Of a stretch of 64,000 nt of DNA, positions 25,290 through 34,725 are shown piece by piece. The stretch is from the NCBI GenBank assembly GCA_041906465.1, contig JAYRJE010000013.1:139584-203583 (forward strand). Reading direction: 5' to 3'. The stretch's first letter is position 1. Every line of letters begins with the position of its first letter. The stretch comes from Didemnitutus sp041906465. Its GTDB lineage: Bacteria > Verrucomicrobiota > Verrucomicrobiia > Opitutales > Opitutaceae. Below the pieces are notes generated by a model. That model worked only from the letters and a program-made list of their open reading frames with translations. It ran no database searches and was not told the origin of the DNA. The position numbers and the translations under genes are program-made.

Positions 25290-27293
25290 TCAATTGGGAG
25301 TGATAGTCACCTGCCCCAGCTGCGGCGAATAGGCGAAGGCTGTGTCCGTGAACTCCACTTTCAGGTGGACCGTGCCGGTCGGCAGGTCGGTGTTCGGCGT
25401 GAAGGTGGTCGCATACCAGCCGTTCTGCGTCAGCACCGGCGTCGTGTAGGTCGTGCTGACGAGTGTCCACGTCGTGCCGTTGGGCGAACTGTAGAATTTC
25501 ACGTTCGCGAGGTCCGAATAGGAGAACTTGTAGATCGCCGCGCTGAAGCGTTTGCAGCTCGTCACGTTGTAGACGCAGCTGCCGGCCACAGTCGACGTGC
25601 GCTTGAAGCGTCCGGCGTCGCCCGCGAAGTAGGCCGGGTTGCCGGCATCGATCGCGAGATTGCTGGTGAAGCTGGTGACCTTGGAGAAATCGCTGCAGAA
25701 GTCGGTGTAGCCCTGGTTCGTGGCGTAGCCGTTGTGCGCTCCGCGATTCGGCGCCGATGCGGGATGGACGGCGTTGCCCCAAAAATCGAGGCCGCCGTTG
25801 CTCGCGATCGCGGTGCCGGCGTTGATCGCGGGAGAAGTGGACTGGAGCCGGTAGCCGAGCGTGGCGTTGTAGCCGTCGCCGCTGGTGCCCGGGGAGACGA
25901 ACTGCGGATCGGAGGTGAGCTTCTGCGCGTCGGCGGGCTCGGAGGCGGGATGGTTGCCGTAAAAGAGATTGTGGGAAAACGTGCCGTATTTGACGCCGTT
26001 GACGGTGGGCAGCTCCCACTCGCCCGAGCCGAGGTTGTAGACGATGTTGTTGGTGAATTCGTAGTTGTTCGTGCTCGCGTCGCCGTCGGTGTAGATCGGG
26101 CGGACGGCGCCGATGCCGGAGCCGATGTAGATCGTGTTGTTGTAGATCTTCAGACCGGTCGGCGTGCCCCACGACAGCGTGAAAATGCCCTTCTGCGGAC
26201 CGTCGTTGATGCTGAGGTTGTAGCGGACGGTGACGTTCGAGTTGTAGCCGCCCATGAGCAGGAGGAAGCCGCCCTCGTTGTTATGGCTGTAGTTGTATTG
26301 CACGAGGGTGTTGTCGCTGAGCAGGTCGACGTCGAAGCCCTGGCCGTCGATCTCGTTGGTGCGGCAGCCGGAGGACTCGTTGAACTGCATGACCGTGTCG
26401 GCGGAGCGCGTCGGCCAGATGCCGGCGGAGGCGTTCATGTTGAAGCCGGGAATCGATTTCAGGCCGGCGCCCTTGCTGACGTTGTATTCGATCACGGAAC
26501 CGACATAGCCGAACACGAGAATGCCATCTCCGTCGGAGTTGGAGACGACGTTGCCCTGCACGAGCAGGCCGGTGCTCATCTTCGTGCGGTCGATGGTCGT
26601 CATCCAAAAGTTGTAGTAGCGCTCGTGCCACGCGACGATGCCGACGCGGCCGCAGCGATCGACGGTGTTGTCGAGGATCGTGACGCCGTTGAATTTGCCC
26701 GACGAGCCGATGGAGTGGACCGAGATGCCACCGTTGATGTGCGGGTCCATCTGCGAGTTGTTGAACGATCCGTTCACGTGGTGAACGTAATTGTATTGGA
26801 TCTTGATGCCGTTCTGGACCGACGTCGCTTCGACGAGGATGCCGTAACGCGCGACGCCGCCCGTGGTCGCGGTGCCGGAGTTGTCCGTGCCGGAGTCGTT
26901 CGTGACCTCGAGATTTTCGATGATCCAGTAACTCTGGTCCTTGAGATAAACGGCCGCGCCCGACGCGAGGCTGCCGCCGTTGATCACCGGGGCGTTGCCG
27001 GTGCCGTAGGCGCCGAGCGTGATCCATGCCGCGGAGGTGCCGGAGCCCTTCGGGTAAAGCTGGCCGTTCCACGTCGCGCCGCGCTTCAGCAGCAACTGAT
27101 CGCCGGCGCTGAAGGTGGTGGCGTTGATCTTGGCCAGCGTCTGCCACGGCGTCGCGCTGGAGGTGCCGTTGTTCGAGTCGTTGCCGGCGGCGGCATCGAC
27201 GTAGTAGGTGGTGGCGAGCGCTCGGACCGCGGACGTGCAGCACACGACGGCCAGCGCCAAGCTGACGAGCAGCTGACGGAATCTCAATTTCAT
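25290..27293 (-). CDS. exported right-handed parallel beta-helix protein
   Basis: A 667-residue exported protein. After the signal peptide (MKLRFRQLLVSLALAVVCCT) comes TYYVDAAAGNDSNNGTSSAT, the start typical of secreted parallel beta-helix (pectate lyase/polysaccharide lyase-like) proteins. The core is rich in N, G and V repeats (YNYVHHVNGSFNNSQMDPHI), as expected for helix coils. The last 120 residues form a separate beta-sandwich-like module. Such proteins bind or cut polysaccharides. No catalytic residues can be assigned by eye. It is the last gene of the minus-strand catabolic run. Confidence 0.8.
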   Translation of the reverse strand: MKLRFRQLLVSLALAVVCCTSAVRALATTYYVDAAAGNDSNNGTSSATPWQTLAKINATTFSAGDQLLLKRGATWNGQLYPKGSGTSAAWITLGAYGTGNAPVINGGSLASGAAVYLKDQSYWIIENLEVTNDSGTDNSGTATTGGVARYGILVEATSVQNGIKIQYNYVHHVNGSFNNSQMDPHINGGISVHSIGSSGKFNGVTILDNTVDRCGRVGIVAWHERYYNFWMTTIDRTKMSTGLLVQGNVVSNSDGDGILVFGYVGSVIEYNVSKGAGLKSIPGFNMNASAGIWPTRSADTVMQFNESSGCRTNEIDGQGFDVDLLSDNTLVQYNYSHNNEGGFLLLMGGYNSNVTVRYNLSINDGPQKGIFTLSWGTPTGLKIYNNTIYIGSGIGAVRPIYTDGDASTNNYEFTNNIVYNLGSGEWELPTVNGVKYGTFSHNLFYGNHPASEPADAQKLTSDPQFVSPGTSGDGYNATLGYRLQSTSPAINAGTAIASNGGLDFWGNAVHPASAPNRGAHNGYATNQGYTDFCSDFSKVTSFTSNLAIDAGNPAYFAGDAGRFKRTSTVAGSCVYNVTSCKRFSAAIYKFSYSDLANVKFYSSPNGTTWTLVSTTYTTPVLTQNGWYATTFTPNTDLPTGTVHLKVEFTDTAFAYSPQLGQVTITPN

Positions 27294-27443
27294 GGGGTGA
27301 CGGGGTTGACGTGAACTCGGGCCGGTGAATGGGGTGGCCGCGAGAGACGGTGCGACTCTACCGCGGCGACGACGCGGCGGGAATGTCCGCTCGGGAATTT
27401 CACCTGCCGATTTCGGCTCGCCGTTACACGCGATGCCACCGGC

Positions 27444-29618
27444 TCACGCCGGCGCCGGCACGAACAAATCGATGAAGCGCGCCGGTAGTTCGGGAGAAAA
27501 CTCTCCGTCACTCCCTTGCGTCGCGGGCAGCAACGTCTCGCTGAAAACGCCGCGCCAATTTCTCGGCAGACACCAGCGAATCCGTCCGGGCGCATCGCGC
27601 AGATTGGCCACGACGAGATAGCGCGGTTCTCCGGCTTCGCTGAGCGCATCGATGCGGATGCCGCTATCGGACCACGCCGGCTCGAACGTCGGCCGCACTC
27701 CGGCGCGCGCGAGGGCATCGCGCAAAATCGCGCGGAAACCGGCTGCCGCGACGCGGCTGCCTTCGCCGAGATTCGTGCCGGCGTAGAGCACGGTTCCGGC
27801 GCCGATTCGCTTCGCCACGATGCATTGCTGAGCGCCGTAACGACCGATCGTTTCCAGCTCCTCTCCGTCAAGCACCGCGAATCGCTCCGCGCCCCAAGCG
27901 ACGCCGTCGCCGCGCAACGCGATCGGGAAACACTTGCCGCCTTTCGGACCGCGCATGACGAGCGCCTTTCGCACGTCGTCCGACAAACCCGTGAGCGCAA
28001 AATCGCCTTCACTCGCGGCGAGGTGATACGACGAGGTCGTCTCGCTCTCGCAAAGACCCCACCGCGACGCCAAGCCGCCACCGGGGAGTTGCGCCTCGTG
28101 TCGTCCGGTCGCGGTGCTGTAGCCGGCGAGGTGCGCCTCCACGAGCGCGACGCCACCGCCGCGCACCCAGCAATCCAGCTGCGCGACTTCGACGTCGGTC
28201 AGATAATAGCAACACGGCAGAATCAGGAGCTTCACTCCTTCCAACGCACCGCACTCGAGTGTCGCGTGATCGACGAAGCGCACGGGGACGTTCGCCGCGT
28301 AGAGCGTGTTGACGTAGCTCTCCAGACTCGCGTGCAGACTCTCGAGCTTCTGGTGCTGCGCGAAATGGAAGAACTCGTTCTTGCGGCTCTTCCACACCGC
28401 GACCGCCGGCTCCGCCGCGCGACTGCGCATCAATCCGGGGAAATGCGGTGCCAGTTGCGCGATGAAAGTCCGCATGGCATCCGTCACGGGGCGCGCGCTG
28501 CCGTCGGGATTCACCAGTCCCCACGCCGGCGCTTCGCGACCGAGCGACTCGGGACGGTATTGCCAGAACATGAAGCCGCGGAAACCAGCGCCGATCTGCG
28601 GCAACCAATCCGCCAGCAGCTCCGGCAGGCGATTCACGGGCTGGTGCATGTTCAGCATGCCGCAGTTGAGGTGGCTCTCGACGTTATACATCGTGCGGCC
28701 CGCGGCGACCGAGAGGCATTGCACCAGTTGCATCGGCTCCGCGCTCGCGGTGGAGGCGTAGAACGTCGATCCGCGCAGCACCGCGGCGTCGTCGGGACCG
28801 GTGATCGAGTTGAAGATGCGCATCGTGTTCGGCACGACGTGCAGGTAAACGGGACGCTCGCGCGCATCGCCAGCGCGCACGCAAGCGAGACGCCACTCGG
28901 CCTCGTGGGTCAACGTGTCCTGCTGGAACTCGCGCCAATCGACGAAGTCCACGATGCCGTCGCCCGTGCGCGGAAGTTCGACGTCCGTCCAGTCCGCATA
29001 ACAGCGGCCCCAGACCGCATTCAGCTTCTCGACGCGTTCGTATTTCGCCGTCAGCCACTGCGTGAAACGCGCCGCGCAGTGCGGGCAGTAGCACACGAGA
29101 TTGCTGCCGTCCTGGTAGATTTCGGGTTGGCGCACCGGATAGCATAACTCAGGCTCGTTCCACACGTCCCACATCGCCAGCGCCGGGTGCGCACCGAAAT
29201 GCGCCACCGTCGCCTCGAGAAAACGACGACGCTCCTCGCGCGCGCCCGGATGACTGTAACACGGCCCGGGCGCTCCACCGATCTGGCGGTGCGCGGAGAC
29301 CCGCGGCTCGATGACTTGCCCTTGCGCCGTGACCTGCTTGGCGTCCGGATATTTCGCATACAACCAGTGCGGTGCGACGTCGAAGATGACGTTGAGGTGC
29401 ACGGCCAGACGCTCGCGGGCCGCGAGATCCATCAACCGATCGAGATCGTCGAAATAGAAACGCCGCTCCTGGCGATGCGACCAGCGCCACTGCACCCAGA
29501 ATTTCACGCTGTTGAGTCCGAGCTCGCGCATGGCGCGGAGGTCCGTGGCCCAGCAAGTTTCGTCCGGCGTGGGCGCGCGGTAATATTGCGCGCCAAGAAT
29601 GAAAGGATGATCGGTCAT
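27444..29618 (-). CDS. GH42-type beta-galactosidase
   Basis: A 724-residue glycoside hydrolase of the GH42 type without a signal peptide. The TIM barrel starts FILGAQYYRAPTPDE. The acid/base Glu155 is in MWDVWNEPEL. The cysteines Cys120, Cys176, Cys178 and Cys181 (CYCPHC) match the family zinc cluster. The nucleophile is probably Glu314 (YNVESH). A trimerisation domain (VKLLILPCCYYLTDVEVAQL) follows. It removes terminal beta-galactosyl or related residues from oligosaccharides. The start overlaps the stop of the GH2 gene (ATGA), so the two enzymes are translated together. Confidence 0.87.
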   Translation of the reverse strand: MTDHPFILGAQYYRAPTPDETCWATDLRAMRELGLNSVKFWVQWRWSHRQERRFYFDDLDRLMDLAARERLAVHLNVIFDVAPHWLYAKYPDAKQVTAQGQVIEPRVSAHRQIGGAPGPCYSHPGAREERRRFLEATVAHFGAHPALAMWDVWNEPELCYPVRQPEIYQDGSNLVCYCPHCAARFTQWLTAKYERVEKLNAVWGRCYADWTDVELPRTGDGIVDFVDWREFQQDTLTHEAEWRLACVRAGDARERPVYLHVVPNTMRIFNSITGPDDAAVLRGSTFYASTASAEPMQLVQCLSVAAGRTMYNVESHLNCGMLNMHQPVNRLPELLADWLPQIGAGFRGFMFWQYRPESLGREAPAWGLVNPDGSARPVTDAMRTFIAQLAPHFPGLMRSRAAEPAVAVWKSRKNEFFHFAQHQKLESLHASLESYVNTLYAANVPVRFVDHATLECGALEGVKLLILPCCYYLTDVEVAQLDCWVRGGGVALVEAHLAGYSTATGRHEAQLPGGGLASRWGLCESETTSSYHLAASEGDFALTGLSDDVRKALVMRGPKGGKCFPIALRGDGVAWGAERFAVLDGEELETIGRYGAQQCIVAKRIGAGTVLYAGTNLGEGSRVAAAGFRAILRDALARAGVRPTFEPAWSDSGIRIDALSEAGEPRYLVVANLRDAPGRIRWCLPRNWRGVFSETLLPATQGSDGEFSPELPARFIDLFVPAPA

Positions 29619-32218
29619 GAAGGTGCGAGAGCGGAGGAGAGTTCGACGCGCCGCGTGGGCCAGGCGCGGAAAACGATGTCGGGGCGGGTGTCCGCGGCCG
29701 GGCGTTCAGCTTGTAGGAAACCGCCGGCAGCTTTCGGGTAACAGCGCACCGCGATGCGACGGCGCTCTCCTGGAAACAGCGGCTCGAAAGCCCAATCCGC
29801 TTCGAGCCACCAGCCATCGGTCGTCTCCTCGGACCGCACGAAAAGCGCCACCGAGGCGCCGCGATTCTCGAGCGCGAAGTCGCGGCACCATCCGCCGGCG
29901 CTCATCTCGAGCCATTCGCCGCGTGCCGTTGCGACCAAGTTCGCTTCAGGCCAATCGCGCGCCGGCGTATACGGCTGCTCGGTGCGGGTGGAGAAAATGT
30001 AAGTATTTTCCTGAGCGTCGGCGCCTTCGCCGCGCCAACGCAGGCGCACGAGAAAAATATCCGCGTGCGTCGCCTGGATCTCGAACGCCACCCGCTCGAC
30101 CAACACCGACGCATTGCTCTCCAGCGCGCGACTCCACTCGCGACGCCCGAGCACCGCGCCGGACGGCGCCAGCACTTCTAGCGTCAGCGCGACGTCCACG
30201 GCATCACCGGAGTTGTGCAGATGAACCGCACCCTCGAATTTCTCGCCGACGCCGAAGATCAGGCGGCGGTAGTCGAGCGAAGCATGCAGGGGCGCGAAGG
30301 CCTTCCGCGCCCAGTAAAACGCCATCTTCTTCTCGCCGTAGTAATCGACGAGGCTCGTGCACGAGATGTTCGGCCACGGCTCGTTGAGCTGCCAGATGAT
30401 ACTGCCGCTGTTGCGCGGCTGGCGACGGCGGTTTGCCTCGAGGATGAAGCGCAGGCCCTCTGCTTGAATCCACTGGCTGCACGCGGTGAAGCGTTCGAGA
30501 TCGTCGACGGCGCCGAAGAACTCGCGATCGCGCGCCGCCGTGTCCCACCACTCGGCGTGATGCCGCCAGACGAGATTCTGCTTCACGTCCGTGGGATGCA
30601 GGTGCGGAGCGGAGAGGAATTTTTCCAAGCTACGCACGCTGGCGCAGCCATCGACGCCGAATTCCGAATGAAAGAGGCTGTCGGACTCGCCGTAGAGCGC
30701 GTAGTGATCGCGCATGCCCGCGTATTTCCAATGGCCGTGCACATCGTGCATCACGCCTTTGCGCGTCGTCATGTGCTCGACCGGTCCGGACGCCGAGGTC
30801 GGGAGAAACAGGCGCGTGGGATCGTATTGCTCGACGAGCTCGCGCAACATCGCGAGGTTCGGATCGGCGAGCGTCGATGGAACGTTCTCGGCGTCCATCA
30901 GTTCGTTGCCGCCGCTCCACACCGCGAGACAGGTGTGGTTGCGTCGTTCGCGCAGCGCCGACTCCGCGGTTTGCCGGAGCAGCGCAAGAAACTCCGGCCG
31001 CTGCGACGGCATGTTGTCGACGCCCGAACTCGACTGAATGAACTCCTGCCAAACGAGGATGCCGTAGCGGTCGCACAAGTCGTAGAAACGCTCCTGCTCG
31101 ATCACTCCCCCGCCCCACACGCGCACGAGGTTCACGTTCGCCTCGCGCATGCATCGCACCAGCCACTCGTAGTGCGCCGTCGTGACGTTGCCGTAGAGGT
31201 GATCGAGCGGCGTGAGATTGACGCCCTGCACGTAGAGGCGCCGACCGTTCACGACAATCGTGTAGGGCAAGGCGTCCGGCGGGCCGCCGGGATTCTGCTC
31301 GTAACGCAGGCGGCGGAAGCCGATCTGCCGCCGCCGCTCATCCACGCGCTCACCGTTCACGAGCAGTCCGAGCGTCAAACCATACAGCGGCTGGGCGCCG
31401 TGACCATTGGGCTGCCAGATTCGCGGCGCCGTCACGCGCAGCACACAGCGCGCGGAGGCGGCGCCGGAGGCAATGCGAACGCGTTCTGTTTTCAGTAAGC
31501 GTCCCTCAGGATCGGCGAGCGCGACCTCGAGTTCTTCGACGGCTCCGGGCCGCCCCCAGCGCACGCACTCGGCTTCCACGCGCAAAATCCCCTCGCCCTC
31601 CTCGACGTCGGTATCGATCGCCAGCGCCGTCAGCGAAGCGCGACGGTGCACGCGCAACTGCACGTCGTCCCAGAACCCGATATTCACGAGTCGCGTGGAG
31701 AAATCCCACTTGTAGCCAAAGCGGCTCTTCTGCGTGGACGTGAGCGACGTGCGACCGATCTGCCCCATCTCCGGCGGCACGCCGCGAAACAGCACTTTCA
31801 ACTCCAGCCGCTCGCGCTCGGCGAACGCGGCGGTGAGATCGAACGTCGCCGGATGGAACATGCCGCGGTGCTCGCCGAGCAAGCGGTCGTCGACGAAGAT
31901 GTTCGCCTCGTAATCGAGCCCGCAAAAATGAAGCTCGATGCGCTCGCCCGCCTCGGTCGGGCGTTCGAGCGTCGTGCGGTAAAGCCACCAGCGATTTTCC
32001 ACCCACTCGCACGCGAGGCTCTGCGCGTCGACGTGCGGATGCGGCAGCAAGCCCGCACGGTGCAGATCGAAATGCACGCCCCCGGGCACAGTCGCCGGCA
32101 ACCAATCCGTGACGCCCATCAACTCCGCCGCGGTTTCCATGCTGCGTCCTTGCAGCGGCACCCACGGCCAGAAGCCCTTCAATTGCCACGCCTGCGCGCT
32201 CAGCGAGATAATTTTCAT
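29615..32218 (-). CDS. GH2 beta-mannosidase
   Basis: An 867-residue GH2 enzyme of the beta-mannosidase type. The N-terminal sugar-binding domain has ATVPGGVHFDLHRAGLLPHP and ENRWWLYRTTLE. The barrel carries RVWGGGVIEQERFYDLCDRY, acid/base Glu439 in WSGGNELMDAEN and nucleophile Glu519 in FHSEFGVDG. All three blocks are typical of family beta-mannosidases. There is no signal peptide, so it probably acts on oligosaccharides in the cytoplasm. The ATG at 32218 (MKIISLSAQAW) is chosen over upstream codons that lack family sequence. Confidence 0.88.
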   Translation of the reverse strand: MKIISLSAQAWQLKGFWPWVPLQGRSMETAAELMGVTDWLPATVPGGVHFDLHRAGLLPHPHVDAQSLACEWVENRWWLYRTTLERPTEAGERIELHFCGLDYEANIFVDDRLLGEHRGMFHPATFDLTAAFAERERLELKVLFRGVPPEMGQIGRTSLTSTQKSRFGYKWDFSTRLVNIGFWDDVQLRVHRRASLTALAIDTDVEEGEGILRVEAECVRWGRPGAVEELEVALADPEGRLLKTERVRIASGAASARCVLRVTAPRIWQPNGHGAQPLYGLTLGLLVNGERVDERRRQIGFRRLRYEQNPGGPPDALPYTIVVNGRRLYVQGVNLTPLDHLYGNVTTAHYEWLVRCMREANVNLVRVWGGGVIEQERFYDLCDRYGILVWQEFIQSSSGVDNMPSQRPEFLALLRQTAESALRERRNHTCLAVWSGGNELMDAENVPSTLADPNLAMLRELVEQYDPTRLFLPTSASGPVEHMTTRKGVMHDVHGHWKYAGMRDHYALYGESDSLFHSEFGVDGCASVRSLEKFLSAPHLHPTDVKQNLVWRHHAEWWDTAARDREFFGAVDDLERFTACSQWIQAEGLRFILEANRRRQPRNSGSIIWQLNEPWPNISCTSLVDYYGEKKMAFYWARKAFAPLHASLDYRRLIFGVGEKFEGAVHLHNSGDAVDVALTLEVLAPSGAVLGRREWSRALESNASVLVERVAFEIQATHADIFLVRLRWRGEGADAQENTYIFSTRTEQPYTPARDWPEANLVATARGEWLEMSAGGWCRDFALENRGASVALFVRSEETTDGWWLEADWAFEPLFPGERRRIAVRCYPKAAGGFLQAERPAADTRPDIVFRAWPTRRVELSSALAPS

Positions 32219-32336
32219 GCGATGAAAAAGCGGCATCCGGCGCACGGCCGCGCCGAAAGCGTCCGTCCCGTGGCCCATCCGGCAGCAATGCGAGTGTCGA
32301 TTCGCGTCGCGAGCGCAGCCGCGCGCTTTGCCCGGG

Positions 32337-33356
32337 CTACGGCCCGGATTTGTCGGCCGACGGCGGATGCCCGACGATTTGTTTGTAGACGCGCGAGAAG
32401 TGGTAGGGATTCGAGAAGCCGAGCCGGTAGCCGACCTCTTTCACCGACATTTCCGTCTGCGTGAGCAGTTGCTGCGCATACTGCACGCGCAACTGCAGCA
32501 GCGCACGCGCCGGCGAGGTCTGGAAAAATCGCGCGCAACGCTGGCTGAGCACACGCTGGCTCACGCCGAGCATCCGCGCGAGCTCGGGCACGGAGGGAGA
32601 GTTGTGCATGTGCTGCGTGAAGCACTCGTGCAACCGCTCCATGAAGCGCGTCTCGGCCGGCACCGGCGCCAGCCACGGCGCGAGCACCGACGTGGGAAAC
32701 ACGCGCACCAGCCGCCAAAACAGCTCCGACATCACCGCATCCTGCACATGCGCCGAAGCCCGATCGGGGCTGCGCGCCTCCTCGGCGATCTTGTCGAGCA
32801 AGGGCACGTAGGTCTCCGCGGGCGCGGACGTGCATTGCTGCGCTGGCGTCACCTCCGGACGGAAAAACCGCAGCGCCTCCGCGCCGACCGCCGTGCGCGG
32901 AAACGAAAACCTCAGCCCCGCGTAATCCAGCGGCGGCTCGCAGTAGTCCTCGTGCCAGTCCCCGGGCTGCACGACCATCACCGAGTTGTCGCTTAAGCGC
33001 AGTTCCTGGTCGTTGAGCAGGCAGCGGTAATGGCCGCGCAACACGAGAATGATCTCGAACTCCGAATGCTGGTGCCGGCGGAACACGTAGGGCTCCGCCA
33101 TGCGATTCAGGATGAACTGCGTGAACACCGGCTGGCACAGCGGGCCAGGCTCCTCGTCGTGCGCGCGCGTCGCCCGGTTGAGATGCACGATCGCGGGGTT
33201 CGGATTGGCGAACACCGTCTGCAGCGTCCGCTTGGAGCGCGAACTGGCGAGGCGATGCGCGGTGGATTTCGCCACGAGGATAGTTTTTCGCTCGTCGCAC
33301 CGTCGGGCAAGGCGGATTGCGGGGTAATGGGTGCGCGAAGAATCCGTTGTCGTCAT
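32337..33356 (-). CDS. AraC-family regulator with cupin sensor
   Basis: A 339-residue regulator. The N-terminal part is a cupin ligand-binding domain (RRHQHSEFEIILVLRGHYRC, VVQPGDWHEDY) and the C-terminal part an AraC double helix-turn-helix (SVPELARMLGVSQRVLSQRC, then SVKEVGYRLGFSNPYHFSRV). It probably senses a sugar from the glycan processed by the adjacent enzymes and activates them. ATG 33356 is used, although a GTG further in is possible. It lies 68 bases after the LacI gene and 118 before the GH2 gene. Confidence 0.85.
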   Translation of the reverse strand: MTTTDSSRTHYPAIRLARRCDERKTILVAKSTAHRLASSRSKRTLQTVFANPNPAIVHLNRATRAHDEEPGPLCQPVFTQFILNRMAEPYVFRRHQHSEFEIILVLRGHYRCLLNDQELRLSDNSVMVVQPGDWHEDYCEPPLDYAGLRFSFPRTAVGAEALRFFRPEVTPAQQCTSAPAETYVPLLDKIAEEARSPDRASAHVQDAVMSELFWRLVRVFPTSVLAPWLAPVPAETRFMERLHECFTQHMHNSPSVPELARMLGVSQRVLSQRCARFFQTSPARALLQLRVQYAQQLLTQTEMSVKEVGYRLGFSNPYHFSRVYKQIVGHPPSADKSGP

Positions 33357-33424
33357 CGGGGTATGGCGCCGCGCACGCCGACCCAGTCGGCGCCACCGGC
33401 AGATTTTGAGGGAGTTGGAAGCAG

Positions 33425-34516
33425 TTAGGCACTCGCGGTCGATGCCGCGAGCGGCACGTCCTCGTTGAAGCCGCGGCGCCCCGGACTCACCCACACGCCC
33501 TCGATCATGGTGACAGCGGCGTAGGCCGACGGTCCACGCTCGCCGCTCTGGATCGAACGCGCCAGCGCCTCGACCGCGAGTTGGCCGACCGTCTGCGAAT
33601 TCTGAAAGACCCCGGCCCAACGTCCGTCCGGAACGCTGTTGAGGGCGAAGATCGGGCGCGCCGCACCAGCCGGACGCGAGAGCGCTGCAATTTCATCGGC
33701 CGCGTGCGCGTCGGACACAAGGATGGCGTCGAAACCGCGCCGCGATCCGCTCGCGGCAAATTCCTCGCTGCGTCCATCGCCGCGGAGCGGAAGCACCGCG
33801 ATGCTCACGCCGCGCTGCACGAGCACATGCGCCGCCAGCGACATGGCGCCTTCGGACTCCTCGCTCTCGTCGCGCGTCACCCAGGCGACGCGGCGGTGGC
33901 CGGCCTCGGCGATCTTGCGCAACGCCAGTTCCGCTATCTGGAAGTGGTGCGGCGTCACGCGCGGAAGTTGCGGCGCGCGCACCAGACTCGTCGCCGCCAC
34001 GGCGGAGAATTGCGTCCAGTCGAGCAGATCCCGGCAATCGACCGCCTCCGTCAGCGGGGCGAGAATGACGCCCCGCACACCGCGCGACAGGAGAATCTGC
34101 GTGAGTCGCGTGCGGCCCATCTTCGCGGGGTCGACGTCGATCTCGTCCAATGCAAACCCCAACGCGGTCGCGCGCTCGCGCATGCCACGCAGCAAGCCGC
34201 GACCGAACTCGTTCGCCGTGTGCGCGCGCCCCTTCAGCGTCAGGACGGCCAGCGTCGCCTTGAGCTGCGGCCGATGCCGTTCGCGCAGCATGAACATGAG
34301 GCGGCCCAACTCGGGACTCGGCGTATAGCCGAGCCGTTTCGCGATTGCGCAAATGCGCTGGCGCGTGACATCGGGGATCTTGGGATCGCCGCGCACGGCA
34401 TACGACGCAGTGGCGAGCGAGACGTTGGCCGCGCGCGCCACTGCCGCGAGCGTGGGCCGTTCCGGGCACGATTCATCCACCGCGGACGGTGGCGTCGAGA
34501 TCATCGATTCGACCAT
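33425..34516 (-). CDS. LacI-family repressor
   Basis: A 363-residue repressor. The helix-turn-helix and hinge lie near residues 20-65 (TLAAVARAANVSLATASYAV, then RGDPKIPDVTRQRICAIAKR). The periplasmic-binding-protein-like effector domain follows, with VRGVILAPLTEAVDC and HRRVAWVTRDE. It probably represses the hydrolase and transporter genes on both sides of it until a sugar is bound. ATG 34516 is chosen; ATG 34504 is also possible. It is paired with an AraC activator. Confidence 0.86.
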   Translation of the reverse strand: MVESMISTPPSAVDESCPERPTLAAVARAANVSLATASYAVRGDPKIPDVTRQRICAIAKRLGYTPSPELGRLMFMLRERHRPQLKATLAVLTLKGRAHTANEFGRGLLRGMRERATALGFALDEIDVDPAKMGRTRLTQILLSRGVRGVILAPLTEAVDCRDLLDWTQFSAVAATSLVRAPQLPRVTPHHFQIAELALRKIAEAGHRRVAWVTRDESEESEGAMSLAAHVLVQRGVSIAVLPLRGDGRSEEFAASGSRRGFDAILVSDAHAADEIAALSRPAGAARPIFALNSVPDGRWAGVFQNSQTVGQLAVEALARSIQSGERGPSAYAAVTMIEGVWVSPGRRGFNEDVPLAASTASA

Positions 34517-34725
34517 GACGTAGGGGTGAGACAATGGGGTGAGAGAAGCGCGAATATCCGTTTCCGTCGCGAGCGCGGGGCGGAACTCGCCGGGCCACGA
34601 GCGAAACCCACAGCCCTGAACCGCGGCGAACGTGGCGCGGGATATCTCTTTCGTCACATCCTGACTCATATCGAACTTTGCGCCTGCATATCCGTTTTCG
34701 CGCAGCCCGGCGGCCGCGAGGCGAC

